64,000 bases of DNA from Ornithinimicrobium ciconiae. Its GTDB lineage: Bacteria > Actinomycetota > Actinomycetes > Actinomycetales > Dermatophilaceae. Position numbers and translations under genes: made by a program. This document shows positions 23,779 through 32,825 of this stretch, one piece after another. The stretch spans positions 2,046,001 to 2,110,000 of the forward strand of contig NZ_CP041616.1 of NCBI RefSeq assembly GCF_007197575.1, written 5' to 3'. The notes beneath the pieces are model-generated. The model did no database searches. It was not told the DNA's origin and was given only the letters and a program-made list of their open reading frames with translations. The first letter of the stretch is position 1. Every line of letters starts with the position of its first letter.

Positions 23779-25748
23779 GCTGGTGGGGGGTGCTGCCCGG
23801 CATCGTGCTGATGGCCGGACTCTGGCTGGTGCCGGGCTATCTGTTCCTGCGTGCCCTCGGGGTGCGCGGACTCCTCGCGCTGGGCGCGGGAGGTGGGGTG
23901 ACCTCCGGCCTGGCCGGAGTGCTGGCGATCGGCTACGACATCATCGGCATCCGATGGGGTCTGGTGACCTTCCTGGGCGGGTGCGTGGCCGCCATACTCG
24001 TGGCGCTGCTGGTCGGTCGCCTGCTGGGCACCACCACCCATCCGGCCGGCGAGGTCATCGCTGGTCAGCGACGTCTGGCGACCAGCGAGCGGGGCTGGTT
24101 GGTCGTGACCGGCACCGTCGCGGCCACCGTGCTCGCGATGGCGATGATGACCGGCATGAAGCGGGCCGACATGCCGCTGCAGGTCTGGGATGCCGTCTAT
24201 CACCTCAACGCGCTGTGGCACATCCAGGACTCGGGCAACGCGTCCAGTCTGGGTGCCCTGTCGGCGATGTATGCCGAGACGACCGCACCGTACTATCCGA
24301 CCGTCTGGCACTCGATCGTGGCGATCGCCCCAGGCTTCGACAATGTCACGCAGGCCTCCAACGCCTCCTCGATCGTGCTCGGCACCGCCGTCTGGATGTG
24401 CGGGCTGGTCGCGCTCAGCCGTGTGGTCTGGCCCGCTCGGGCGCTGCCGGTGGTGCTGACCCCGATCATCGCCTCGACCTATGTCGCCTTCCCGGCGGTC
24501 GCGGTGTCCATGCTCGGCGTGTGGCCGTTCGCGGTGAGCGTCGCCTGTCTGCCCGGTGCACTGGCGCTGATGATCGCCTCGCTGCGGGGCAACCAGACCT
24601 GGCAGATCCACCTGGCCCACGGCCTGGGTTTCGCCGCCTCGGCGGCCGGTGTCGTGCTGGCCCACGGCTCGGGGCTGTTCTCTCTGGTGCTCCTCGCGGC
24701 GCCGCTGCTGGGCGTCCTGCTGTTCCGGCAGGGGCGGCGCTACTGGCGGCGCGGCTACCAGGTCCCGGTCGGTCTGGCGCTGGCGGTGCTGGTGCTCGCC
24801 ATCCTGGTGGGCGGCTACTGGCTGATCAACTTCCCCCCGGTGCAGGCCATCGTGGACTACGAGCGCGGCGGTCAGCAGAGCTACTTCCCGGGCATCGGCA
24901 GCCTGCTGATCGACCACCCGCTGATCTACGTCTACTCCGTCACCTCGGTCAACCTGGTGATCACCGCGATGGCGTTCGTGGGGGTCTATCTGACGATCAC
25001 CCGCAAGCACGCCCGCTGGTTGGTCGTGGCGCTGGCGGCGTCGGCGATCCTGACCCTGCTGGCGGCCGGCCCGCCGGAGAACATCTTCCGGCCGCTGGCC
25101 GGCTTCTGGTATACCCAGGCCTCGCGCCTCAACCAGCTGTTCGTCATCCCGATGATCGTGCTGGCCGCCGGCGGTCTGTCCTGGACCTGTCGCACGCTCG
25201 CCGACCGGTGGCGTCTGTCGATCACCGGAACCACCGCGGTGGTCCTCGTCGGGGTGGCTCTGGCGACGTTCGGGCTGCGCTGGCCGTCGCAGGTTGAGGT
25301 GATGTCCTCGGTCTACAGCAACTGGCCGATCGCCTGGGGCACGATGATCGACTCGGAGGACGAGCTGGCGATGATCGACCGCGCCGCCGAGACCCTGCCG
25401 GACGATGCTGTGGTGCTGGGGGAGCCGGTCAACGGCTCGCCCTACCTGCTGGCCCGCAGTGATGTGCAGGTGGTCTTCCCCCAGCTCACCCCGATCGCGG
25501 CCTCGCCCGAGCGGCTCCTGCTGGCCGAACGGTTCAACCGCTGGTACTTCGACACCGACGTCTGCCAGGCGGTGCGCGATCTCGGAGTGACCCACGTCTA
25601 TGTCGACGACCTCAGTTTTGAGGAGGGCGGCAAGTGGGAGGACACCACCCAGGGCCTGCACGTCATCTCCACGGACCGCCCGGGTTTCGAGCTGGTCGAC
25701 CGTGGTGGGCAGGCGTCGCTGTGGCGCTTCACGGGGTGTGACGACTAG
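23775..25748 (+). CDS. Polytopic membrane protein, GT-C-like (DUF6541-like)
   Basis: 657 residues with roughly 12-13 hydrophobic segments and a C-terminal soluble domain of about 170 residues (VEVMSSVYSNWPIAWGTMID onward). The first outside loop after the second pair of helices contains WDAVYHLNALWHIQDSGN, whose acidic/His residues sit where GT-C enzymes carry catalytic acids. The layout fits the large actinobacterial DUF6541-type proteins in surface-glycan clusters. A role as polymerase or lipid-linked-sugar-using transferase is an inference. Starts inside the stop of the dehydrogenase gene, and shares a CTAG stop with the converging gene. Confidence 0.65.
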   Translation: MSWWGVLPGIVLMAGLWLVPGYLFLRALGVRGLLALGAGGGVTSGLAGVLAIGYDIIGIRWGLVTFLGGCVAAILVALLVGRLLGTTTHPAGEVIAGQRRLATSERGWLVVTGTVAATVLAMAMMTGMKRADMPLQVWDAVYHLNALWHIQDSGNASSLGALSAMYAETTAPYYPTVWHSIVAIAPGFDNVTQASNASSIVLGTAVWMCGLVALSRVVWPARALPVVLTPIIASTYVAFPAVAVSMLGVWPFAVSVACLPGALALMIASLRGNQTWQIHLAHGLGFAASAAGVVLAHGSGLFSLVLLAAPLLGVLLFRQGRRYWRRGYQVPVGLALAVLVLAILVGGYWLINFPPVQAIVDYERGGQQSYFPGIGSLLIDHPLIYVYSVTSVNLVITAMAFVGVYLTITRKHARWLVVALAASAILTLLAAGPPENIFRPLAGFWYTQASRLNQLFVIPMIVLAAGGLSWTCRTLADRWRLSITGTTAVVLVGVALATFGLRWPSQVEVMSSVYSNWPIAWGTMIDSEDELAMIDRAAETLPDDAVVLGEPVNGSPYLLARSDVQVVFPQLTPIAASPERLLLAERFNRWYFDTDVCQAVRDLGVTHVYVDDLSFEEGGKWEDTTQGLHVISTDRPGFELVDRGGQASLWRFTGCDD

Positions 25749-26887
25749 CGCCGGCTCGCCCGCCACCGCGTCAGGCTGACCTGGCCGAGCAGCCAGAACA
25801 GGCCCGTCACGGCCACGGAGATCAACGTCGGCAGGGCGCCGTCGGTGGTGATCCAGACCGCCATCGTGACGAGGAGACCGAGGAAGACCATCACGAAGGC
25901 GCTGCACAGCCCGAAGAACCAGAAGTTCTCGCGGGCCTGGGCGGCGATGGGTCGTGACAGGGACCGGGACTCGAGCAGGGTCACCAGGTGCAGCAGGCCG
26001 AACCAGCCCCAGATCAGGAAGGGGCCGACGAGGGCCGATCCTGCGCCGAGGGAGACCGCCCACTCGTGGTCATCGATGTCCGGCCCGACGCCGGCGTCAC
26101 TGACGCCCCGCCAGACCAGCAGCAGGACCACGAGCCCGACCAGGACGGCGATCAGCACCCACCCCACCCGGGCGAGCGTCCGGCGTGCCGGGCCGTGCGG
26201 GACGGTGAGCGCCGGCGATCCTGGCTGGCTCTCGCCGTGGTCGGAGCCGGCCGACACTGGCGCGGCTGCCACATCGGCGTCACCAGCGCCGATGTCCGGA
26301 TCCCCAGCGACGGGCTCCAGCTGCCCGGCCTCTGCCCCGCCCTGGGACGGGCGAGCCAACAGTTCGTCGACGATCGACCGCAGCGTGCCCTGCGAGGCGG
26401 TGAGGGCGGCGATCCCGCGGGCGGTCAGCTCGTAGTTGTCGTCGGAGCCGATGGCCAGCCTCCGATCGACATCGGTGAGCTCGTCGAGCAGCGGGACATC
26501 ACTCGGCTCCAGCTCGTGAGCCCGCACCAGGGTGACATCCGGGCTGGCGGCCTCGGGCAGCTGGAGCGAGACCTGCGTGACCGGGCCGGCCTCCTCACGC
26601 AGGAAGGTCAGCCAGACCCGGGCGCCGGCCGGAAGGTCGCCCTTCTTGTGTCTCGGCCCGCGGATCTCGTGGATCAGGATCGGCACCGCGATGCCCGCCA
26701 TACAGAGGGCAAACCACACCCAGAAGGTGGGCAGGTGCAGATCAGGCTCCTGCTCGCGCTCCACGAGCATCCGGGTGAGCATCGTCAGTGCGACGGCCAG
26801 CATCGCCATGAGCGGGGTCAGCACCACGACGGACCCGATGATGGCGACCGGTCGGGGCAGGACGAAGGAAGCCTTCGCTGACTGCAT
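25745..26887 (-). CDS. Membrane protein of unknown function
   Basis: 380 residues. Two hydrophobic segments near the N-terminus (about 12-35 and 50-68) and four in the C-terminal half (from WVLIAVLVGLVVLLLVW on). Between them is a soluble domain with LPAGARVWLTFLREEAG and a LTDVDRRLAIGSDDNYELTARGI-like winged-helix-like stretch, then a low-complexity acidic linker rich in Ala/Gly/Asp. I do not recognise a family. ATG at 26887 has AGGAGG three bases upstream. The stop codon shares the CTAG at 25745-25748 with the opposing gene. Confidence 0.6.
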   Translation of the reverse strand: MQSAKASFVLPRPVAIIGSVVVLTPLMAMLAVALTMLTRMLVEREQEPDLHLPTFWVWFALCMAGIAVPILIHEIRGPRHKKGDLPAGARVWLTFLREEAGPVTQVSLQLPEAASPDVTLVRAHELEPSDVPLLDELTDVDRRLAIGSDDNYELTARGIAALTASQGTLRSIVDELLARPSQGGAEAGQLEPVAGDPDIGAGDADVAAAPVSAGSDHGESQPGSPALTVPHGPARRTLARVGWVLIAVLVGLVVLLLVWRGVSDAGVGPDIDDHEWAVSLGAGSALVGPFLIWGWFGLLHLVTLLESRSLSRPIAAQARENFWFFGLCSAFVMVFLGLLVTMAVWITTDGALPTLISVAVTGLFWLLGQVSLTRWRASRR

Positions 26888-27074
26888 GCGCCTCCTGCCG
26901 TGGGTCGGTCCTGGTGGTCGGACGTGCCGACCGGTCGTCTCGGTCCTCCAGCCCCCTCGTCTTGAGTCTGGAGCGGCCGGAACGTAGCGTATGGCACCCG
27001 TCGCACGCCGTCGGGCCCACCCCGCGGCGGTGACGATCGCGCTGCCCGGACCGTCCGACATACAGGGGAAGTCA

Positions 27075-29042
27075 GTGGAACCCGTCGTCTATCTCGCGGT
27101 GGTCCTGGTCGTCGGGGCGCTGGCTCAGTGGTTTGCCTGGGCGGTCCGGGTGCCCTCGATCCTGGTGCTGCTCGTGGTCGGGTTCCTCGGTGGCATCGTG
27201 GTGAGTCCCGATGAGGTGCTGGGACGCGACGTGCTCTTTGCCGGCGTGACGCTCGCCGTCGGCATCATCCTCTTTGAGGGGAGCATGTCCCTGCGGCTGG
27301 CGCACGTGCGCGATCTCGGCCGGCCGGTGGTGCGGCTGAGCACCGTCACGGTCCTGCTCGCCTGGGCGATGATCACCGCGGCCGGCTGGGTGGTGGGGCT
27401 GGACCTGCAGCTCGCGCTCCTGGTGGGCGCGATCCTGGTGGTCACCGGTCCGACGGTGATCAACCCGATCCTGCGCCAGTTGCGCCCCACCCGCCGGATC
27501 TCCTCGCTGTTGCGCTGGGAGGGCATCGTCGTCGACCCGATCGGGGCGATCCTGGCGGTGCTGGTCTATCAGGCGGTGCTCGTGGGCAACCGGGAGGACG
27601 CCTTTGGCACCGCCCTGCTCACCCTGCTCATCTCGGTCGGGGTGGCGCTTGGCTTCACGGTCGTGCTGGCCGTGCTGATCGAGGTAGTGATGCGCCGCCA
27701 CCTCGTGCCGGACTATCTGCACGGCACCCTCTTCATGGCGGTGGCCGCGGGGGCCCTGGTGGGGTCCAACCTGATCCAGTCGGAGAGTGGCCTGCTCACC
27801 GTGACGGTCCTGGGCATCGTGCTCGGCAACCGCCCGCACCTGCATCTGGAGCACGTCAAGGAGTTCTACGAGCACCTGCAGGTGCTGCTGATCGGGGTGC
27901 TCTTTGTCATCCTGGCCGGGCGGATCTCGCCCGAGCAGGTCCGGGACGTGCTGCCGATGGCGCTGCCCTTTGCGGCGCTGCTCATCCTGGTGGTGCGGCC
28001 GGTCAGCATCTGGCTCGGCCTGATGGGGACGGAGACGACCCGCAAGGAACGCCTGCTGCTGTCCGGCATGGCCCCACGAGGCATCGTCGCCGCGGCCGTG
28101 ACCAGCATCTTCGCCCTGGAGCTGGAGCATGCTGCCGAGACGGCCCAGGGAAGCCGGACCGAGGCCCTCACCAGGCTGGCTCAAGGAGCAGAGTCGATGG
28201 TGCCGTTGGTCTTCGTCACGATCGTGGTCAGCGTCGCTGTCTACGGCCTGGGTGTGGGGCGTCTGGCGGAGCGGTTGGGACTGGCCACGACCAATCCGCA
28301 GGGCGTTGTCTTCGCCGGCTCGCAGACGTGGGTGCGTCAGGCTGCAGGTGCCTTGGGAGAGCTCGGCGTGCCCACGATCCTGGTGAGTCAGGAGTCGAGG
28401 GAGCTGCAGCAGGCCCGGATGGCGGGTGTGCGCACGGAGCGCACCAACATCCTGTCCGACTACGCCATCAACGATCTCGATCTGGCGGGCATCGGCAGTT
28501 TCCTGGCAGCGACGGACGACGATGGCACCAATGGCACCGCGGCACGGGAGTTCACGCACACGCTCGGACGCGCCCACGTCTTTCAGTTGCGTCGGCAGGA
28601 CGCGCGGCCGACGGATGGGGAGGGGAGTGAGAGCAGTGGTGGCGCCGGGGGTGCTGACCGGAAGGCGCCCGCTGGGGGACCGAGGAGTGCTGACACCAGC
28701 GCGCACGGCACGCGCGCCAAGGCGAAGACGCGGGGTGCCAGCACGACGACGGCACGCAGCCAGAGCGCGGACCATGTCTCCGCTCGGGCGCCCTTCCACC
28801 CGGCTCTGACCTACGAGCAGTTGGAGGAGCGGGTTGCGGCGGGGATGAGTGTGCGCCGCACGACGCTGACCGAGGCGTTCACCCTCCAGGACTATCTGGA
28901 GCGCAACCCGGATGCGGTGCTGATGTTCACGCACGACGGCACCAGTGCCTCGGTGCTCACCGAGGACACGGACGTGGCCGAGTCCGGAGTCACTCTGATC
29001 GCGCTTGCGCCCCCACGGGAGGTCCGCCGGAACTCCCAGTGA
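27075..29042 (+). CDS. CPA1-type Na+/H+ antiporter with an RCK-like C-terminal domain
   Basis: 655 residues. About 12 membrane helices occupy residues 1-390, with FAGVTLAVGIILFEGSMSL, VTGPTVINPILRQLRP and EGIVVDPIGAILAVL; the last holds the conserved acidic exchanger residue. A cytosolic part follows: VVFAGSQTWVRQAAGALGEL resembles a TrkA-N/RCK nucleotide-binding unit. After this comes an unusual 50-60 residue Ser/Gly/Ala/Arg-rich linker, then a C-terminal module (LTYEQLEERVAAGMSVRRT). It probably exchanges Na+ or K+ for H+ under ligand control. GTG at 27075 has GGGGAA six bases upstream; the earlier ATG at 26991 directly abuts a TAGCGT -10 box and is unlikely. Confidence 0.82.
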   Translation: MEPVVYLAVVLVVGALAQWFAWAVRVPSILVLLVVGFLGGIVVSPDEVLGRDVLFAGVTLAVGIILFEGSMSLRLAHVRDLGRPVVRLSTVTVLLAWAMITAAGWVVGLDLQLALLVGAILVVTGPTVINPILRQLRPTRRISSLLRWEGIVVDPIGAILAVLVYQAVLVGNREDAFGTALLTLLISVGVALGFTVVLAVLIEVVMRRHLVPDYLHGTLFMAVAAGALVGSNLIQSESGLLTVTVLGIVLGNRPHLHLEHVKEFYEHLQVLLIGVLFVILAGRISPEQVRDVLPMALPFAALLILVVRPVSIWLGLMGTETTRKERLLLSGMAPRGIVAAAVTSIFALELEHAAETAQGSRTEALTRLAQGAESMVPLVFVTIVVSVAVYGLGVGRLAERLGLATTNPQGVVFAGSQTWVRQAAGALGELGVPTILVSQESRELQQARMAGVRTERTNILSDYAINDLDLAGIGSFLAATDDDGTNGTAAREFTHTLGRAHVFQLRRQDARPTDGEGSESSGGAGGADRKAPAGGPRSADTSAHGTRAKAKTRGASTTTARSQSADHVSARAPFHPALTYEQLEERVAAGMSVRRTTLTEAFTLQDYLERNPDAVLMFTHDGTSASVLTEDTDVAESGVTLIALAPPREVRRNSQ

Positions 29043-29062
29043 CGCATGGCTACCCGAACTCC

Positions 29063-29131
29063 TTCTGCTGATGGTCTGCCAGGTGTTCTGCTGATGGTCT
29101 GCCAGGTGTTCTGCTGATGGTCTGCCAGGTG
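29063..29131. repeat. Three perfect tandem copies of a 23-bp unit
   Basis: The unit runs 29063-29085, 29086-29108 and 29109-29131 with no mismatch. Each contains CTGATGGTCTGCCAG, whose TGG..CCA makes a small dyad. The array fills the gap between the converging antiporter and glycerophosphodiesterase genes. Confidence 0.85.
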
Positions 29132-29142
29132 CTGGGTGCGGG

Positions 29143-29919
29143 TCAGCTCCAGAGGCCGCGCTCCTGGAGGACCTTCTTGAGCAGGTCCGCCCGATCCGTG
29201 ACCAGTCCATCGACTCCGAGATCGAGCAGCTGGTGCATCTGCGTTGGGTCGTTGACCGTCCACACGTGCACGAACTTGTCCGCCGCGTGAGCGGCGGCGA
29301 CGGTCGCTGCGGTCACCACGGGGATGCCTTGGTGGCTGACCGGCACCTGTAGGCCATCCGCGTCGCGCAGGGTTGCCGAGACCAGTCTCTGGCCCCTGCC
29401 CCGAGCCAGGGTCGCCAGACGGAACTGTGCCGTCCGGGTCTGCCCGGCGGATGTCACGACCGGCCGGGTGAGCCGACTCAGGGCCGCGCGACGTCGAACG
29501 TCGGAGAAGGACGTGACACACACCCGGTCATGCGCTCTCGCCCGTTCGATGACCCTGACGAGGGGGCCGATTGCCGCCGGAGCCTTGATGTCAATGTTGA
29601 ACCGGGCCGTGGGCCAAGCGTGCAGCATCTGCTCCAACAGCGGGATCTGCTCGGTCCCACCGATCTTCGCTTCAGAGACCTGCGACCACGGCATCCGGGC
29701 TATCTCGCCGGCATGGTCGGTCGTACGGTCCAGAGTCGCGTCGTGAAAGGCCACCAGCACACCGTCGGAGGTCGCGTGGACGTCCGTCTCGAGATACTGA
29801 AAGCCCAGGTCGATGGCTGACTGGAAGGCCTTCATCGAGTTCTCGAGACCGTGCAGGTCGAAACCCCGGTGCGCGAGCGGGATGGGACCCTCGTGCTCGA
29901 GATATGCGGTGTGGCTCAC
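29143..29919 (-). CDS. ugpQ: Glycerophosphodiester phosphodiesterase
   Basis: 258 residues of a GDPD TIM barrel. Visible motifs are AHRGFDLHGLENSMKAF (catalytic His-Arg and Glu), ETDVHATSDGVLVAFHD (metal-binding Glu, Asp and catalytic His), FNIDIKAP, and VHVWTVNDPTQM near the end. It hydrolyses glycerophosphodiesters to glycerol-3-phosphate and an alcohol. No signal peptide is seen, so it is probably cytosolic. GTG at 29919 follows TAACGT (29927-29932) by seven bases; a longer frame from 29943 would read through this promoter. Confidence 0.85.
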   Translation of the reverse strand: MSHTAYLEHEGPIPLAHRGFDLHGLENSMKAFQSAIDLGFQYLETDVHATSDGVLVAFHDATLDRTTDHAGEIARMPWSQVSEAKIGGTEQIPLLEQMLHAWPTARFNIDIKAPAAIGPLVRVIERARAHDRVCVTSFSDVRRRAALSRLTRPVVTSAGQTRTAQFRLATLARGRGQRLVSATLRDADGLQVPVSHQGIPVVTAATVAAAHAADKFVHVWTVNDPTQMHQLLDLGVDGLVTDRADLLKKVLQERGLWS

Positions 29920-29926
29920 ACCGGGC

Positions 29927-29932
29927 ACGTTA
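29927..29932 (-). promoter_or_regulatory. -10 box TAACGT for leaderless GDPD mRNA
   Basis: Minus-strand TAACGT, then seven bases, then the GTG at 29919. Confidence 0.4.
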
Positions 29933-30037
29933 GCCGACGGCACATCCGCGGTGAATGTTGCGCGAACGTGACCTCAGGTCGGGCAAAGGTGGCTACGTTG
30001 GGAGGTACCGCAGGATCACCCTTCGAAGGAGTTCATT

Positions 30038-31444
30038 GTGAAGAGATCTATCGGAATCGTGTAGGCCATCGCCATGGTGCTTGCCCTGGCCGCGTGCGGA
30101 GGCGACACGGCCACCGACACCCCGGCCGAGGATGACACGGCGGCGGAGGACACCAGCGAGGAGCCCCCTGCTGACACCGGCGACGACACCGCCACCGGGG
30201 ACGACGCGCAGGAGACCACCGCCCCGGAGGAGGGCGGTCTGGCACTTCCTGACCTGTCGGGCGAGGAGCTCGAGGTCGCGGCCGTGTGGACCGGCACGGA
30301 GGAGGAGCGGTTCAACCTCGTGCTGGACGCCTTCGAGCAGGAGACCGGCGCCACCATCCAGTACACCTCCACCGGTGACGACATCGCCCCGGTGCTGACA
30401 CCGCGCGTAGCCGGTGGCAACCCGCCGGACGTCGCCATGCTGCCCCAGCCCGGACTGCTCTCGGAGTTCGCTGGCCAGGACGCCCTGCAGCCGCTGACCA
30501 GCGACGTCGAGGCCAACATCGACGCCAACTACGACGCGGTCTGGAAGGACCTCGGCAGCGTCGACGGCGAGCTCTATGGCGTGTGGTTCAAGGCCGCCAA
30601 CAAGTCGACGGTCTGGTATGACGTGGAGGCGCTGGACGCTGCCGGTGTCACCGCGCCGGCGACCTGGGACGACCTGGTGACCGCCTCGCAGACGATCTCC
30701 GACTCCGGCCTGACGCCCTGGTCGATCGCCGGTGCCGACGGCTGGACGCTGACCGACTGGTTCGAGAACGTCTATCTGTCCCAGGCGGGCGCAGAGATGT
30801 ATGACCAGCTGACCAACCACGAGATCCCCTGGACTGACCCCTCGGTCGAGGAGGCCCTCAACACCCTGGCGGAGATCTGGGGCGCGGACGGGTTCGTGGT
30901 CCCCGGCGCCCTCCAGAACGACTTCCCCACCTCGGTGACGACGGTCTTCAGCAGCGGTGATGCCGCGATGGTCTACGAGGGTGACTTCGTAGCCGGCGTG
31001 ATCAGCGGTGAGACCGACGCGGTCGTGGGGGAGGACGCCAACTTCTTCCCGTTCCCGGCTGTGGGTGACGCACCGGCCGTGGTCGGTGGCGGAGACGTCG
31101 CGGTGGCCTTCACCGACACCGAGGCCACGATGGCCCTGATGGCCTACCTCGCCTCCCCGGAGGCGGCCGAGATCTGGGTGGCCGAGGGTGGCTTCACCTC
31201 GCCCAACAAGAGCGTGGACACCTCGCTCTATCCCGATGAGCTGTCGATGGGGATCGCCGAGGGCCTGATCGCGGCGGGCGACGCGTTCCGCTTCGACATG
31301 TCCGACCAGATGCCGTCGGCGTTCGGTGGCACCCCCGGTGCCGGCATGTGGCAGGACCTGACCGACTTCCTGAGTGACCCGACGGACGTCCAGGGCACGA
31401 TGGACAGTCTGGAGGCCAACGCGAGCGAGGCCTACGGGCGCTGA
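30038..31444 (+). pseudogene. Sugar ABC transporter substrate-binding lipoprotein with an in-frame amber codon in the signal peptide
   Basis: A good AAGGAG lies upstream of GTG 30038, which opens MKRSIGIV. Codon 9 (30062-30064) is TAG, and the same frame continues AIAMVLALAAC with the lipobox Cys at codon 20 (30095-30097) and then 448 more codons. The mature part is a family 1 solute-binding protein: EEERFNLVLDAFEQETGA, GNPPDVAMLPQPG, ANKSTVWYDVEALDAAG and a long helical C-terminus, closest in style to alpha-glucoside binding proteins. If translation began at ATG 30074 instead, the signal peptide would have only seven residues before the Cys, with no basic n-region, which is too short. Either the gene is inactivated, or the codon is read through, or the base is a sequencing error. 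The rest of the frame is undamaged, so the change is recent or compensated. Confidence 0.75.
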
Positions 31445-31472
31445 CCTTCGCAGGTGAGCGAACGGCATACGC

Positions 31473-32825
31473 GTGACTGACACCACGACCGGGACGCGGT
31501 CGGGGGCGGGGTCAACCCGCACCCGACCGCGCTCTCGGCCATCTCAGGAGGGGCGCTGGCTGGCCTGGGTCTTCCTGGCCCCCGCGTCGGCCGTGCTGCT
31601 GGCCCTGGTGCTGTGGCCCATCGTCTACTCGATGTGGCGCAGCCTGTTCGACCGCACGGGCAAGTCGTTCATCGGGCTGGGCAACTACCAGCGGATCTTC
31701 ACCGACCCGGACACTTTCACCGCGCTGAAGAACAACCTGATCTGGGTGATCGTCGCGCCGATCCTGGTGACCGTGCTCGGGCTGATCTTTGCGGTGCTGA
31801 CCGAGCGGATCCGGTGGGGCACGGCGTTCAAGCTGGTCGTCTTCATGCCGATGGCGATCTCGTTCCTGGCCGCCGGCATCATCTTCCGGGTGGTCTATGA
31901 GGAGGACCCCAACCGCGGCCTGGCCAACGCCATCGTGACCAGCGTGCATGACATCTTCAACGACTCGTCGCAGTATCCAGGCGCGCGCCCCCGGGACGCC
32001 GGCGCACTGCCTGCCGCAGACGCCGGCGGGTTTGCCTCCGCCGCGCAGGTGGAGCCGGGCACCGTCCTGCAGATCCCGCTCGTCGGCGTGGGAGCCGACA
32101 CGCTCCCGGAGGACCCCACAGTGGCCGCCCCACCCGGGGAGGCTGCGGCGGACACGGTCACCGGCACGGTGTGGTTCGACTTCGTGCGCGGAGGGGGCGG
32201 GACACCCGGTGAGATCGACGACGGAGAGGCGGCGCTGCCTGGCGTCGTGGTCCAGGCGGTCCGCGACGGTGAGGTGGTGGCGGACACCCTGACCGATGAC
32301 AGCGGCCAGTTCACCCTGGAGGGACTCGACTCCGGCGCTGTCCAGATCGTGCTGCCGGCGGAGAACTTCGCCCCACCGTTCCGGGGGGTCTCGTGGCTCG
32401 GCCCCGGACTGGTCACGCCCTCGATCATCACGGCATACGTCTGGATGTGGGCAGGCTTTGCGATGGTCCTCATCGGTGCCGGCCTGTCGTCAATCCCGCG
32501 CGACGCCCTGGAGGCGGCGCGCATCGACGGGGCCAACGAGTGGCAGGTCTTCCGGTTGATCACCGTGCCGCTGCTGGCACCGGTGCTCACGGTGGTCCTC
32601 GTGACGATGATCATCAACGTGCTCAAGATCTTTGACCTGATCTACATCATTGCGCCCGGCTCGTCGGCCCCGGCGGCCAACGTCATCGCGGTGCAGATGT
32701 GGGCTGTGTCGTTCGGCGGCGCACAGGACTTCGGGATGGGCAGTGCGCTCGGCGTCTTCCTCTTCCTGCTCGTCCTGCCGGCAATGCTCTTCAACATCCG
32801 TCGCTTCCGGCAGGAGCAACTATGA
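31473..32825 (+). CDS. Sugar ABC transporter permease (MalF/AglF-like) with an inserted extracytoplasmic domain
   Basis: 450 residues; ordinary relatives have about 300. Membrane segments at about 29-55, 90-110 and 120-142 are followed by an insert of about 160 residues (150-310), then further helices from about 316. The coupling loop EAARIDGANEWQVFRL identifies it as a type I importer permease. In the insert, residues 228-300 (VTGTVWFDF...GVVVQAVRDGEVV...DSGQFTLEGLDSGAVQIVLP, shown with gaps) look like a carboxypeptidase-regulatory or Cna-B beta sandwich. The position, after the third helix on the outer side, resembles the P2 loop of MalF that touches the binding protein. No ATPase gene is nearby, so a shared MsiK-like ATPase is likely. 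Confidence 0.8.
   Translation: MTDTTTGTRSGAGSTRTRPRSRPSQEGRWLAWVFLAPASAVLLALVLWPIVYSMWRSLFDRTGKSFIGLGNYQRIFTDPDTFTALKNNLIWVIVAPILVTVLGLIFAVLTERIRWGTAFKLVVFMPMAISFLAAGIIFRVVYEEDPNRGLANAIVTSVHDIFNDSSQYPGARPRDAGALPAADAGGFASAAQVEPGTVLQIPLVGVGADTLPEDPTVAAPPGEAAADTVTGTVWFDFVRGGGGTPGEIDDGEAALPGVVVQAVRDGEVVADTLTDDSGQFTLEGLDSGAVQIVLPAENFAPPFRGVSWLGPGLVTPSIITAYVWMWAGFAMVLIGAGLSSIPRDALEAARIDGANEWQVFRLITVPLLAPVLTVVLVTMIINVLKIFDLIYIIAPGSSAPAANVIAVQMWAVSFGGAQDFGMGSALGVFLFLLVLPAMLFNIRRFRQEQL

Noticed and set aside
23577..26063. A minus-strand open frame of more than 800 codons
   Set aside because: It is antisense to the dehydrogenase and GT-C-like genes. The composition is His/Arg/Gln/Asp-rich and repetitive in character, with no start signals.
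29063..29131. Possible CRISPR array
   Set aside because: The copies are directly tandem with no spacers, and no cas genes are present. The same holds for the repeats at 57781-57865 and 54771-55315.
27072..29210. A minus-strand open frame of about 700 codons across the antiporter
   Set aside because: It is a mirror of the antiporter coding sequence. The product is highly polar and unlike any protein, while the plus strand encodes clear membrane helices.
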